NCBI GenBank assembly: GCA_016169945.1
Contig: JADLSH010000153.1
Span: forward strand, 806,001 to 870,000
Origin: Trachythela sp. YZ-2020
Lineage: Eukaryota > Cnidaria > Anthozoa > Malacalcyonacea > Clavulariidae
Length of the DNA: 64,000 nucleotides
Direction of reading: 5' to 3'
The number at the start of each line of letters is the position of its first letter. Position 1 is the stretch's first letter. The notes below the pieces were generated by a model. It did not search any database. It was given only the letters and a program-made list of their open reading frames with translations, and was not told the DNA's origin. Both the position numbers and the translations under genes were made by a program. Positions 1 to 11,538 of the stretch are shown piece by piece.

Positions 1-177
1 ATAGGCGATGCCTAATCCAAAGAATCCAAAGATTCTGGCCCTTATATTAGCATTTCATTTTTGGCGCCATGTTGGTGGAGTAATGGCAACGCAATTTGGT
101 CCACCAAAATGGCTCAAATGAAGCCGAATTTTAACCCAAATGTTTTGAATCTTATTAAGGTTGGATAAACATCACTT

Positions 178-400
178 GTTAACCTCAACCAAGCATTTTA
201 CAAGCAAATTGTGTGTATAACATAGCTTTAACAGCCTTTGAAAATAATGCTGAAAATAATGCTGAAATAATGAATTTCAAAACGCCGTAACTCAAGGAGA
301 AATAATTGTATGAACCCAAACAATTTGGTGAGAACTCCTAATAGCGATCTAGACAAAAAGTGAGACAGTCAGCTTTGTAGCTTCCTTTGAAGCTTAATTC
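178..400 (+). repeat. Inverted repeat, left arm (5' region of EXO1-like gene)
   Basis: The reverse complement of 8880-9087 aligns here over roughly 200 bases with several indels. Shared landmarks are an AACCAAGCATTTT block, AACAGCCTTTGAAAATAATG, and a CAAAACGC..GTAACTCA.GGAGAAAT block. The arm lies just upstream of the candidate first exon at 408. A third copy (left arm of copy 2) starts near 9265. This may be a subterminal inverted repeat of a large transposon, or an inverted duplication of a promoter. Confidence 0.7.
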
Positions 401-407
401 AGTCGAA

Positions 408-423
408 ATGGCGACAATAGCAG
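408..423 (+). CDS. Candidate first coding exon upstream of the EXO1-like exon
   Basis: ATGGCGACAATAGCAG is followed by a GT donor (GTATAT), giving a five-codon start (MATIA) that ends in phase 1. It lies downstream of the inverted-repeat arm and is conserved in copy 2 at 9493-9508. No open reading frame links it to the nuclease exon at 993. The assignment rests on position and splice signal only. Confidence 0.25.
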
Positions 424-992
424 GTATATTTTTAGTGTTTCAATGTGTTTATAAATATTTGTAATTTACCTGCGTAGAAAGCTATAAATTTGCAAATACC
501 GTGCAATTTTAGATTGCTTGATCTTCTTACCACCTACGTCGATCTTCTTGAAAGAAACGAAATAAAAAAGCGTAGGTTGTGTTTGATGGATTAAGATTGC
601 CAGCGAAAGAGCATGATCGCGTATAAAGGACAAAGTGCATGAGTATTGTCTTTGTCGACGCGGCAACTTTATGTAAATTACTTCGCCTGTCCATTTTATT
701 ATAATTTGTAGTAATTGACTGCTTGAATGCACAAAAGCAGAGCAAAAGCAACCGAACTTCGAGATAAAGGTGAAGTAATGGCGGCGACTGAACAAGCTAT
801 TGGCTGGAGCAACTCGCATCACATTACGCCATGACAACTGGATTTATCAGAGTAGATATCACTGGTTTAATTTAGTGAAATACTCTATTCGAAACTCTAC
901 TCGGTATTAAGCATCTTATATTGTAGACGTGATAAATTGTGATGACTTTTACACTCGTATTTATTAATACGCCTGTAAGTTTGTTGTTCTAG

Positions 993-1130
993 TTGTGTCG
1001 TGATAAAAATATCGACTATATTGTTGACCCGTATGAAGCAGATGCACAAATTGCTTATATTGTTAAAAACGGACAAGCCGACTTCGCAATAAGTGAAGAT
1101 TCTGACTTACTTGCATTTGGATGCCAAAAG
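993..1130 (+). pseudogene. EXO1/XPG-type nuclease internal exon (copy 1)
   Basis: This is a 138-base open exon bounded by AG (991-992) and GT (1131-1132). The translation contains [16 protein letters not shown] and [13 protein letters not shown]. These match the XPG-I region of EXO1/FEN1-type 5' nucleases, where the two acidic clusters (E.D in PYEADAQ and D.D in EDSDLL) bind catalytic metal ions. A whole EXO1 catalytic core needs about 350 residues and only about 46 are visible, so the gene is partial or its other exons are unrecognisable. It lies in a duplicated, repeat-bounded unit. It could be cargo of a transposon (AcademX elements carry XPG nucleases) or a fragment of a host EXO1-like gene. 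Confidence 0.7.
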
Positions 1131-1637
1131 GTAGGACTTGGTCAGGCAGGGTATTTCCTAGACTGGGTGAAGTCTGCACCCAGCTTGATTCAAGAACACT
1201 AGCTGTTAAAAGACTTGCTAGTTGAAGTGTTTTATAAAACATTTGTCAGCATCTGGTATGTTCACACAGGGGTGTATAAGGAAGCTCTGCAAAACTGGGT
1301 TAAACCATGAGTCTGTAAGGTATGAGTGCTGAAATTATGCCAATGGTGCATATAAAATAGTGTATGCCTCAATTGGGCTATGGAGTTATGCTCCCCAGTA
1401 AAAATATATTTTTGACTCTCCAAACTGAAATGCCATTCATGTACATTGCAAGAGTACAGTGCAGGCCTGTATAATGTGTAAATTTATGATTGCTGCAAAA
1501 GAGTAAAATATACACTTAGCAATGGGCAGCAGTGCATGCAATGGCGTTGTAAACAAGGACATTGACATTGAACCGGGAAAATTTTGTTGTACAAGTCATT
1601 ACACAATAAGGGTGAATAAGGAAGAGCCGAGAGTGCT

Positions 1638-2110
1638 ATGGATACTAAGCCCATTAAAAGAGTGTCACAAAGTCAGTTGCATGTGTGGAAGTTGAAAGTG
1701 TGGATGAAGAAAATGACAGTTACACTGGAGAGCACACACTGCCCTTCAAAGTCATCGGAACGTGTTATTGGACCAGTCGGCAAGGTGCACTTGAAGAGGC
1801 ATATGAATATCTTCATGAGTACAACCGACCCATCTTCGCCAAATCTGCGGAGGAACCAGAAAACTTAAACGACAATAACGCAATTGCTGTGTATGTGATG
1901 GCTTCAGATGAATACAAGAAAATGGGATATATAGTAAGAGAATTGACTACCTATCTGAAGCCCATTATGGAATATTTGCAATTGGATGTTGAAGTAAAAC
2001 ACATCCACTTCAGCACATCATTTAGTACAATGGGTTTTTACCTTACTATAGACATAACAAAGAAGGGAAGGTGGCATAAAGATGTTGTTTGCAGCAAGCA
2101 AGAAAGTTAA
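1638..2110 (+). pseudogene. HIRAN-like domain protein, frameshifted copy
   Basis: Homologous to the intact frame at 10714-11184, but two extra bases (TG) near 1683 shift the frame after 15 codons. The main domain stays open from 1685 to 2110. The HIRAN-type signature is the PFKVIGTCYW strand, the segment EPENLNDNNAIAVYV, and KKMGYIVRELTTYL. HIRAN domains bind 3' DNA ends in HLTF-type remodelers and also occur as stand-alone prokaryotic and eukaryotic proteins. The call is by motif only. Confidence 0.6.
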
Positions 2111-2464
2111 GTAATATAGAGTTGAAAACTTTTATATTTTATATTACACTATCAAACAGGGTAACTCCTTGTTAAGCATGGTTTCCATTTGGTCATAGTA
2201 TCCATGTCAATGTGGCCAATGCACATCAATATTTCTGTGCATAAAAGTATAAAGTACGACTGATTTACAGGCGAAAATAGATTTCGACTATCTGACATCA
2301 GACAACCATGACTGGGCTGTGACCAAGTGAAAAACAGTTCTTATCCTTACAATAAGTTACATAAATGAGTGCCTTGGCCAAATTGGGTTTTATATATACT
2401 ATCAACTTGAAAATAGTTGTACATTAAATACTGTAGATAAAAAAGTAGATTGTAATTATGTTTT
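2111..2464. other. Convergent intergenic spacer (also at 11185-11538)
   Basis: 354 bases between the HIRAN-like stop and the end of the minus-strand gene. AT-rich, with TTATATTTTATATTACAC and AATAAG strings that could serve polyadenylation of either gene. No other feature seen. Confidence 0.4.
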
Positions 2465-4361
2465 TTAATGGTAGTAGTTGAACAAAGTTTGTGACGGTGG
2501 TAATTCAACCAGAGCTTTATGAAATTTCGCTCTCACTGTAAGTTGACCCCGCTGTGGAAGGGAAGCACGATTGGCAACGAAAACGCCGGGGTCACCCCTA
2601 CGGGAAAATGTTACTTTGTCCAACTTTTCAACAATTCCTGGACCAATAGGCTTGTTAAACGACGGCAGCTCAAAATCTCTATAACGATATTTTACGCCTG
2701 TCCAATAATAGAACGCTAGGTTTGGATCTATTCTTTTCTTTAACTCATTAAGGATCTTTGTCAATTCGCTATAAAACTGCTTGAGGTCAAACGCCAAACC
2801 AAATACAAAGTGCCACAAAACCTTGGACATCATCACTTGAAGCTGCTCTTGGATGCTCCAGGCGCAACCCTCTTTCGATGTACTCTATTCTCCGCAGTTC
2901 TCGACTTTCGAGATTAGCGGTAAGGCCAACAATCAGCTCACGTGTGAGACCACAGATACCTTTGATTGGCCTATAAAGGAAAACGTCATTTGCTTAATTT
3001 AAATATAAAGGTTAAGGAACGTTTGCTTTTGCTTTACACATAACTTGCATTTGTCTAGGTTCGCAGCTACGAAATGTTATTGTGACAGACTTTTGTTTAG
3101 GACCGTTAACCTACTTTGGTTAATCAATGTTTGACTGAGTAAAAAAGGACAGACTGAAAAATATTCAATTTTACATAACAAAAGGTAACCTAGTTATAGA
3201 ACCTATACTTGGCTATTTACCGGTTAACATCCAGAAACGAATAATCACTGTCAGCATTGTGCCATGGCATCCGATCGTCCAGAATCCAGTCTTTCATTTC
3301 TTTGAAATATCTGGAACGAACTTCTTCACTAATTCCTCTTCCATCTGCAACCAAATGCCATTGCCGAAATATCTCCAACACTCTTGCTTCATTACTGTAC
3401 CCACGCGTCTTCAAAAACTGAATAACACCTCGCGAAATCATGCGCTCACAATCGGGAACGGACTGCTTGTTTTTTCCAGTGAGAGCCTCGTAAGTTAAAC
3501 CGGTCGAAGGATCACGCAGGGCTTCTCTTAAACAACGCAAGTCGAAATTTGGGATGCAGCCTTCTCGGAGGCGTGAGGTCACTCGTTTCAATAAGTGGTT
3601 GTGATCCTCCCGATGGTGGACAAACTCGTTGGTGCGGGCATCCTTCTCAGGCTGGTACATATTATTGTAGAAATCCACGGGATCGTCCAGATTGTTCTTT
3701 AGCTCTTGCAAACGTGAACGGTAGAGGTAAATTGCTATCAGCCATTTCAAAACTTCGCCAATTGTTTCTTGTCTTCCTGTTTTATAGAATAGAACAGTAA
3801 ATGAAATTAATACCAATGACCAACACCAAAGATTTCATCATATTGAAATTATTCGCGAGACACGAATTCAGTATAGTGTCAATTTCAAAAATGTTAACTT
3901 CATTCCAGTGCAGTTATTTTGGACCCAATTTTAGTCAACGTTTACAGTTAAATTTGGTTCAAAATACAGTTCAGCTCTACCGAGAGTTATATTGTCTCGT
4001 TGTAATTGACAGTGTAGATATACTAAATGTACTGTAAACCTTCTGGTGTCATACTAACGATACCTTTAACCCAAGGATGTGGGTCGTGACAGAACGGAAA
4101 CAACGTTCTTCTAAGTATCAGAAGCGCATCATAGAATGGTATTGGTTTATCTGCTCCGGATGACATCAATTCACGTAATAGTTTTACATCTTCCACAGGC
4201 ACTGAAGGATGTCGTTTGATAGGATTTTCTAAAATGAGATGTAAATATCTTTTTGAGATATCCTGCACGCAATATCGGGAATCGGGCATTTTTGGCAATT
4301 GAGAAAACCGAGTTTCAAGTTTTTGCATACACAGTGTATTAGAATAGCTTACATAGAACAA
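2465..4361 (-). pseudogene. Uncharacterised three-exon gene, possible transposase, copy 1
   Basis: Exons on the minus strand are 4361-4064, 3776-3221 and 2970-2465, with GT/AG borders and matching phases (AAA G|GA and AACCG|GCC). Landmarks are PHPWVKG at the first junction, KWLIAIYLYR, HHREDHNHLLKR, an HPRAASSDDVQGF segment in exon 3, and a C-terminal NRASLPQRGQLTVRAKFHKALVELPP. I recognise this as a multicopy family of cnidarian genomes with no assigned function. The HPR..S.DDVxxF segment resembles the last acidic motif of DDE transposases. Exon 3 is frameshifted after DDVQGFVAL (the first frame ends in FGV-stop; the family-like frame resumes at FGLAFDLKQFY). The glutamine in DDVQ stands where I would expect E. 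Non-functional as written. Confidence 0.55.
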
Positions 4362-6689
4362 TATAATAGAACAAAGAGAACAAAATAAACCACCACATAG
4401 CGTAAATTCATCGCCTTAACCTAAGGTGGTGTCGAATATGCCGGGTTCTTAGTTTTGCGTACACTTTTGCGTATAAAGTTATACAGATCTGATTAAGAAT
4501 GGTTGTAACGATTGCATTTTTCATTTTTTTTAAAAATGACAAATATAGGATTTTTTTGTATTGGACTACTTAAAATAGATGGGAAAACGGCAAATTTCGG
4601 TCATTTCGCCGTCCTCCCTGGTTCTGCCTCATTTTTACTAATTTTTACATGAAACGAAATCTTGATGATACACGTAGGGAACACAAATCATCAGTTTTAG
4701 GGAAGATATGTAGGCATTCTCTCTAAAAAATCTTTTGACAAAGGACAAACATAGCAATACTACAAAATGGAGTGTGGGGCACCCTGTAGTGTATTGGGTG
4801 CATGAAAATTGCCATTTATATATAAATGTGTACATGCAGCCATTGCACCGTAAACAAATCTATTTTCTAATATGCCAAGAAATAATGCTAAAATAAGAAA
4901 TTGTTTGAGCACTAGAAAAAGAATATAGCTACAAGAATAGGCTGTACTGGAAAAATGGTGATTTAATTCTTGCTGTTCGTTAAATACGCAATAACACATT
5001 ATGTAAGAGTGTTATTCGCACGCCTCTTCTTAAATTATTCATCTTGTAATAAGAATATTATTTGTAAAATTATGCGGTCTGTTCATTGTAGTCTCTGACA
5101 TTGTGTACTTACCTGCTTACGATTTACAAAGACTGCATAACTATTATGCTACATCCTCCGCTTCAGCAACATTCTCGACCTCTGTTGTTGTGCATGCAAC
5201 AAAATAGCATATCGAATAGGTTTGCAAGATTTGTTTAATATCATTTAGCAAACATTATCCTCACAGTGAACATCTTCAAACAGAATGCAAGTTTACAAAA
5301 TTGGGTATCGAGAAATTGGCTTTCGAGATACATAGTATTGAACTGCAGCTTTGATTGCTTCGGATAATTACGCTTCTAAAACAGAATATAACTTGTTTTA
5401 CAAACCAATATACAAAATGGAGGTGCATTATTGCTAGCAGAATATCGGAATTGAATAAAAAAGGCGAAAGAATAAAAGCTTGAATCCCCGAATTATTTGC
5501 ATGCAGTTTTGCATATACATGCATATTTTTAATTATTGAATTGCTAAGATATTTACTAAACCTTGGCGGTTATCAGTCTGACCTGAATATTATCGTATTA
5601 ATACTCGATTACTTACTAAAAATTCATTAGCTTTTGGTCCGAATGGAATGATTACTTTCTATTTGTTAACATGATCTTTTTAGGACATGCAACATAGTCA
5701 ACATAACCTGATTACTAAATAATGCGATACCGGCTGCACTCTGTTTCCAAACACTAAAACAAACTCTCGATCGAGATAAGGTATGTTCTGCAAAGTAGGA
5801 ACTGTGTTAGGCCTATAGTCGGAAAGTTTGAATGGTGTTAAAGATCGATGAAGGAAGAAAGACAATTAATAGTCGATATAATAAGTATATTGAAATCTAT
5901 TGCTGAGGGTGAAGTTCGACTTAAATCTAAATGCATTTTCTATTACATATAGATAATGCAGCTAGTGCGCCTTGAAGAAATCTATTTGCATATCATGCTG
6001 ACATAAAATAATTCATGGTGCACTATTTTTTAAACACAAACTTTACTTGTTGTATATACAACAATCGAGATAAGATATGATGTACCTCGAAATTCGGCAA
6101 ACTTCATGCATGGAATCGTCATCGTCTGTGGAATTGACGGATGAAAGAAGGAAACACTCTTGGCAGTATTATCGGTACTTGGTGTGATTTATATAATAGC
6201 TATTTAATAATATTCTTCATGCAATGTACTTACTGTTCATGTATTGGGTACGCGAAAATTCCTATCTAAAAATATATTAGTTTACGTATACGAATTGATG
6301 CATATATCCATCGCACCGTGTGCAAATGTATATCTTCTAATTATGCTAAGAAATTATGCGATACTAAAATTTAAATAGCAAATCATACGAGGGATATGTA
6401 TAAATACTCGGTAAAGGTATAATTGCAATGCATTGTACGAAAATGGTGCTTTTATTCCTATTGTTTGTTAAATACCTTGTCCCAGATGAGAGGGATAATT
6501 TAACTATAGTTCCCATAGTTCAACATTATGGACTTTATGTTATTTCTATATATATATACAGATTGTCATAAAAATTGCCTCTCCCTTTGTCGTATTACAT
6601 TAGCTTTAAACGAAGCTTGGATTGGATCAAATAACAAACGTATCATGTTAATCCATGTTTGCAATTGAATAACCAAAATAAATAACCAT
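4362..6689. other. Non-coding part of duplicated unit (also at 13432-15759)
   Basis: 2.3 kb of AT-rich DNA upstream of the minus-strand gene. The short open frames here show no family resemblance and low-complexity AT-driven composition. It contains early copies of the diverged subrepeats described at 14133, 16435 and 17465. The pair around 4800-4860 and 6240-6330 (both with TGTATTGGGT..CGAAAATT..CCAT and ATCGCACCGT or ATTGCACCGT blocks) suggests an older tandem period of about 1.4 kb. Confidence 0.5.
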
Positions 6690-7070
6690 GGGGGGGGGTG
6701 CGCACCCCCCCAAAAATATTTTGCACCCCCCAAAAAGTTTTCCCACCCCCCCTAGAGAAATTTGCACCCCCCCAAAAAAAATTAAATGCTCATTGGGATA
6801 AACGACAGTAGTGTGATTGAAATAAAGATTTTGAACTAAGTAAGACTAAAAACAAGGATTTTGAACTAAATAAGGATTTTGACCAAAAATCTCAAAATTT
6901 TCTGGGGGCTTCGCCCGCTTACCCCCATTTGCAATTGTGCCCCCACACCCCTGCTGCAGCTTGCTCGGCGGCGCTACGCACCCTGTCGCTCACCTCCCGC
7001 CCTAAATTTTTGGCACCCCCCCTAAATTTTCGGCACCCCCCCAGAGCAAAATCTGAAAATCCGCCTATGG
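6686..7070. mobile_element. C/G-run-rich non-autonomous DNA element
   Basis: A region dense in runs of C or G (GGGGGGGGGTGCGCACCCCCCC at the left, repeated CACCCCCC blocks throughout) ending in ATCCGCCTATGG. The right end read in reverse (CCATAGGCGGATTTTCAG..) is typical of short hAT-type elements. The left end has only CCAT followed by G, as if about 24 bases of the left inverted repeat were lost. It sits exactly where duplication copy 1 diverges from copy 2. No clear TSD. Confidence 0.45.
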
Positions 7071-7333
7071 ATAAGGTTTGTACTTTTAACTGTAAAATTA
7101 TCAATTGCCCAACTATATAAAGTAGCTATGTTATTACGTACTCGTTAACTTTGATTTACTCTAAAATTCAATCTTAAATGTCTCACAAAACGTTTCGAAA
7201 TTGTCATAAAACTTCAACTGTTTTTTTAACAGTATTTTAAATTTTTTATACTATGAAGTTTTTGAGATTAAATATGTTATTTCCTATTCTGTATAACGCA
7301 TTTGAATTAATACTAAAACAATTTTTAAGATGA

Positions 7334-7776
7334 CAGACCTGCCAACTCACCCGACTTTATCGGGTGTCACCCGATTTTTTAACAAATCTCCAGATCACCC
7401 GATCGAAGGACATGTTCACCCGACTTTTATTGAGTTTTCAACTTAAAATATGAATACTTATAATCGATAATATTTCCTGCTAACAACGACGTTTTCTGCC
7501 ATTTTTATTAGTTTATCTTTCTCTTAAGTCTTTGTAGTCGCTTATCAGTTTGCATTCGTAAGTCATAACATTGCATTTTGTCACAATTTAATATATAAAA
7601 AGCAATTTCTCTCAGTTATTATCGTATATCCCTGGAGCACATTTGTTCTTTCTAGTTTCTTGAAGTCAATTTTAACTGATTTGGCAAATCTCCAGATTTT
7701 TCCCAAGATCTCCAGATTTTTTACCGATATTTTTCTCAATCTCCAGATTTTCTTCAGCCAAGGGTTGGCAGGTCTG
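7334..7776. mobile_element. hAT-type MITE with CAGACCTGCCAAC inverted ends
   Basis: 443 bases with 13-base inverted ends CAGACCTGCCAAC / GTTGGCAGGTCTG. The inside has repeated CTCCAGATTTTT and CACCCGA motifs and no coding sequence. Ends starting with CAG are common in hAT elements, but the flanks (TAAGATGA / AGATTAGT) do not form a clean 8-bp TSD, so the insertion is old or one flank has changed. Confidence 0.6.
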
Positions 7777-8879
7777 AGATTAGTCAATGTTGTTATTGAC
7801 CACAGGATGAACCACAGGCGGCCCAATTTCAGGGTGAATGATCAGGAGTTGCGGGTTCTTAACGGCTTTTATAAACAAATTTTATACTCAAGCAAAACTA
7901 TTTTAGAAACATTCTTAAATTAATCAAATAACTACACTTTAACAATAAAATATAAGTTGACATGATAGTATAATGCCTTTACATTCTTTTAATTACTCCA
8001 TGAGCTTATTTAGAGCGGTTTATGCAACCTTTTCTGTGGCCTATATGTTGTGTCAACTTGTGTGTTGCTCGTTATATGTATATAGAAGGTAAAGGCTAAT
8101 TACTCGCGGCCCGACCGCATCGCCTTCAAAGTCAAATATCTCCGCTCAAACTTGTCGTACGGCAAAAAAAATTCGATCAGATCTTTTCACAAAGGTTTCT
8201 CTTTCTAACGAATATGGTTTGATCATAACTCGGGCAAATTTAGCGACGAACGGAGCCAAAATCTCTCTCAAGTTCGGCTATTGCAAACCCTGCAAACCTT
8301 TGAGACACCCTGTACTGCTTCTTTCATATCTCAATGTTTCGACCATTATATCGGTCTGTTCTTCTTTCGCTGCTAGGTCAGCTCTCTCAAGAATGGCAGA
8401 ATTAGCGACGATATAAACACTGTTGGTCTCATGGTATTTCGCTGCTATGACTGCTCTCTCATGCACGAATGGAAGAGTTGGCAGTCATATAAACAGGCTG
8501 CTAGGATATAGCTCCCGTACGAATGGAAAGGTTCTTGACATCGTGTTTTTAAATCTCTACGAAACACTGCGATAAGTCGAAACTCGAAACCATATGCTGT
8601 CCAAAGCATGGTATTCACAACAACAATTACAGAATTACTAGTTTCCATCTGTCAACTTGACGCATGTCTCATTCCCTGGCTTCGCTTTTACAGGACCGCG
8701 AGAAATTCAGTGTGTTTCAGTGCAGGTGGTGTGCGCACTGCGCTCCGGGGAATTATAGGTAAGATCACAAAAAATGCTCATATCGTATTCGACGCCGCAT
8801 AGAGAACAGCTCCGGAGACAAAGAAAGCGATGGGTATCAATAGTGTGTTTTCGCATGATGTCACAAAATTCTAAAATTA
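7777..8879. other. Spacer without recognised gene
   Basis: About 1.1 kb between the CAGACC element and the inverted-repeat arm. AT-rich on the left; from 8095 somewhat more GC-rich with several CG dinucleotides. The phrase GAGACACCCTGTACTG at 8301 resembles common transposon-end wording. The open frames on both strands between 8219 and 8977 overlap each other and show no family signature. Confidence 0.4.
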
Positions 8880-9087
8880 AAGCTACAAAGCTGGCTGTTT
8901 TATATGTTCCGTATATCGTTACTTCGAGTGTTCACCAAAAATTTTGGTTCGCGATCGATACAATGATTTCTCCCTGAGTTACAGCGTTTTGAAAAAAAAT
9001 ATTACTGGTGATGTCAGCATTATTTTCAAAGGCTGTTACAACTATGTAATTCACACAATTTAGTTTTAAAATGCTTGGTTAAGGTTA
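8880..9087 (-). repeat. Inverted repeat, right arm
   Basis: Diverged inverted copy of 178-400. It ends exactly where duplication copy 2 begins (9087/9088), so the duplicated unit is bounded on its right by this arm. No matching target-site duplication was found beside either arm. Confidence 0.7.
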
Positions 9088-10073
9088 ATAGGCGATGCCT
9101 AATCCAAAGAATCCAAAGATTCTGGCCCTTATATTAGCATTTCATTTTTGGCGCCATGTTGGTGGAGTAATGGCAACGCAATTTGGTCCACCAAAATGGC
9201 TCAAATGAAGCGAATTTTAACTCCAAATGTTTTGAATCTTATTAGGTTGGATAAACATCACTTGTTAACCTCAACCAAGCATTTTACAAGCAAATTGTGT
9301 GTATAACATAGCTTTAACAGCCTTTGAAAATAATGCTGAAAATAATGCTGAAATAATGAATTTCAAAACGCCGTAACTCAAGGAGAAATAATTGTATGAA
9401 CTAAACAATTTGGTGAGAACTCCTAATAGCGATCTAGACAAAAAGTGAGACAGTCAGCTTTGTAGCTTCCTTTGAAGCTTAATTCAGTCGAAATGGCGAC
9501 AATAGCAGGTATATTTTAGTGTTTCAATGTGTTTATAAATATTTGTAATTTACCTGCGTAGAAAGCTATAAATTTGCAAATACCGTGCAATTTTAGATTG
9601 CTTGATCTTCTTACCACCTACGTCGATCTTCTTGAAAGAAACGAAATAAAAAGCGTAGGTTGTGTTTGATGATTGATGGAAGATTGCCAGCGAAGAGCAT
9701 GATCGCGTATAAAGGACAAAGTGCATGAGTATTGTCTTTGTCGACGCGGCAACTTTATGTAAATTACTTCGCCTGTCCATTTTATTATAATTTGTAGTAA
9801 TTGACTGCTTGAATGCACAAAAGCAGCAAAGCAACCGAACTTCGAGATAAAGGAAGTAATGGCGGCGACTGAACAAGCTATTGGCTGGAGCAACTCGCAT
9901 CACATTACGCCATGACAACTGGATTTATCAGAGTAGATATCACTGGTTTAATTTAGTGAAATACTTCTATTCGAAACTCTACTCGGTATTAAGCATCTTA
10001 TATTGTAGACGTGATAAATTGTGATGACTTTTACCTCGTATTTATTAATACGCCTGTAAGTTTGTTGTTCTAG

Positions 10074-10210
10074 TTGTGTCGTGATAAAAATATCGACTAT
10101 ATTGTTGACCCGTATGAAGCAGATGCACAAATTGCTTATATTGTTAAAAACGGACAAGCCGACTTCGCAATAAGTGAAGATTCTGACTTACTTGCATTTG
10201 GATGCCAAAG
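10074..10210 (+). pseudogene. EXO1/XPG-type nuclease internal exon (copy 2)
   Basis: Same exon as 993-1130, with AG at 10072-10073 and GT at 10211-10212. It is one A shorter in the run before the donor (CCAAAG against CCAAAAG), which changes exon phase from 0 to 2. One copy must therefore be frameshifted relative to the next exon, or the homopolymer was miscalled. Confidence 0.65.
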
Positions 10211-10713
10211 GTAGGACTTGGTCAGGCAGGGTATTTCCAGACTGGGTGAAGTCTGCACCCAGCTTGATTCAAGAACACTAGCTGTTAAAAGACTTGCTAG
10301 TTGAAGTGTTTTATAAAACATTTGTCAGCATCTGGTATGTTCACACAGGGGTGTATAAGGAAGCTCTGCAAAACTGGGTTAAACCATGAGTCTGTAAGGT
10401 ATGAGTGCTGAAATTATGCCAATGGTGCATATAAAATAGTGTATGCCTCAATTGGGCTATGGAGTTATGCTCCCCAGTAAAAATATATTTTTGACTCTCC
10501 AAACTGAAATGCCATTCATGTACATTGCAAGAGTACAGTGCAGGCCTGTATAATGTGTAAATTTATGATTGCTGCAAAAGAGTAAAATACACTTAGCAAT
10601 GGGCAGCAGTGCATGCAATGGCGTTGTAAACAAGGACATTGACATTGAACTGGAAAATTTTGTTGTACAAGTCATTACACAATAAGGGTGAATAAGGAAG
10701 AGCCGAGAGTGCT

Positions 10714-11184
10714 ATGGATACTAAGCCCATTAAAAGAGTGTCACAAAGTCAGTTGCATGTGGAAGTTGAAAGTGTGGATGAAGAAAATGACAGTTACACT
10801 GGAGAGCACACACTGCCCTTCAAAGTCATCGGAACGTGTTATTGGACCAGTCGGCAAGGTGCACTTGAAGAGGCATATGAATATCTTCATGAGTACAACC
10901 GACCCATCTTCGCCAAATCTGCGGAGGAACCAGAAAACTTAAACGACAATAACGCAATTGCTGTGTATGTGATGGCTTCAGATGAATACAAGAAAATGGG
11001 ATATATAGTAAGAGAATTGACTACCTATCTGAAGCCCATTATGGAATATTTGCAATTGGATGTTGAAGTAAAACACATCCACTTCAGCACATCATTTAGT
11101 ACAATGGGTTTTTACCTTACTATAGACATAACAAAGAAGGGAAGGTGGCATAAAGATGTTGTTTGCAGCAAGCAAGAAAGTTAA
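10714..11184 (+). CDS. HIRAN-like domain protein
   Basis: An open frame of 156 residues from ATG (MDTKPIKRV). After about 30 acidic or polar residues comes a HIRAN-like domain (about residues 35-110): hydrophobic strand FKVIGTCYW, helix around ALEEAYEYLHEY, then EPEN.NDNNAIAVYV and GYIVRELTTYLKPI. The C-terminal 40 residues are not recognised. HIRAN domains are known to bind DNA ends. The role here is unknown. It lies 0.5 kb downstream of the EXO1-like exon on the same strand, so the two could share a transcript, and it faces the convergent gene at 11539-13431. It may be cargo of a transposon unit. Confidence 0.6.
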   Translation: MDTKPIKRVSQSQLHVEVESVDEENDSYTGEHTLPFKVIGTCYWTSRQGALEEAYEYLHEYNRPIFAKSAEEPENLNDNNAIAVYVMASDEYKKMGYIVRELTTYLKPIMEYLQLDVEVKHIHFSTSFSTMGFYLTIDITKKGRWHKDVVCSKQES

Positions 11185-11538
11185 GTAATATAGAGTTGAA
11201 AACTTTTATATTTTATATTACACTATCAAACAGGGTAACTCCTTGTTAAGCATGGTTTCCATTTGGTCATAGTATCCATGTCAATGTGGCCAATGCACAT
11301 CAATATTTCTGTGCATAAAAGTATAAAGTACGACTGATTTACAGGCGAAAATAGATTTCGACTATCTGACATCAGACAACCATGACTGGGCTGTGACCAA
11401 GTGAAAAACAGTTCTTATCCTTACAATAAGTTACATAAATGAGTGCCTTGGCCAAATTGGGTTTTATATATACTATCAACTTGAAAATAGTTGTACATTA
11501 AATACTGTAGATAAAAAAGTAGATTGTAATTATGTTTT

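Larger units (their letters stand above)
1..6689. repeat. Tandem segmental duplication, copy 1 (about 6.7 kb)
   Basis: This stretch matches 9088-15759 almost base for base. The offset drifts from 9087 at the left end to 9070 at the right through small indels. Nearly all differences lie in the first 1.7 kb and are mostly 1-4 base insertions or deletions. From about 1.7 kb on, the only difference I saw is 4 bases near 4065-4075. Homology stops sharply at 6689, where a run of G begins. The window starts inside or exactly at the unit edge, so the true left boundary is unknown. It could be a very recent duplication or an assembly artefact (retained haplotype or mis-resolved repeat). Confidence 0.9.

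Noticed and set aside
466..837. A 123-codon minus-strand frame beginning MSWRNVMRV, also in copy 2
   Set aside because: It lies over the presumed 5' region of the EXO1-like gene and changes frame between copies through small indels, so it is not under coding constraint.
4638..5524. Three short minus-strand open frames of 65-82 codons, repeated at 13708-14594
   Set aside because: AT-driven composition with no motifs, no splice context and no similarity I recognise. They are duplicated only because the DNA is.
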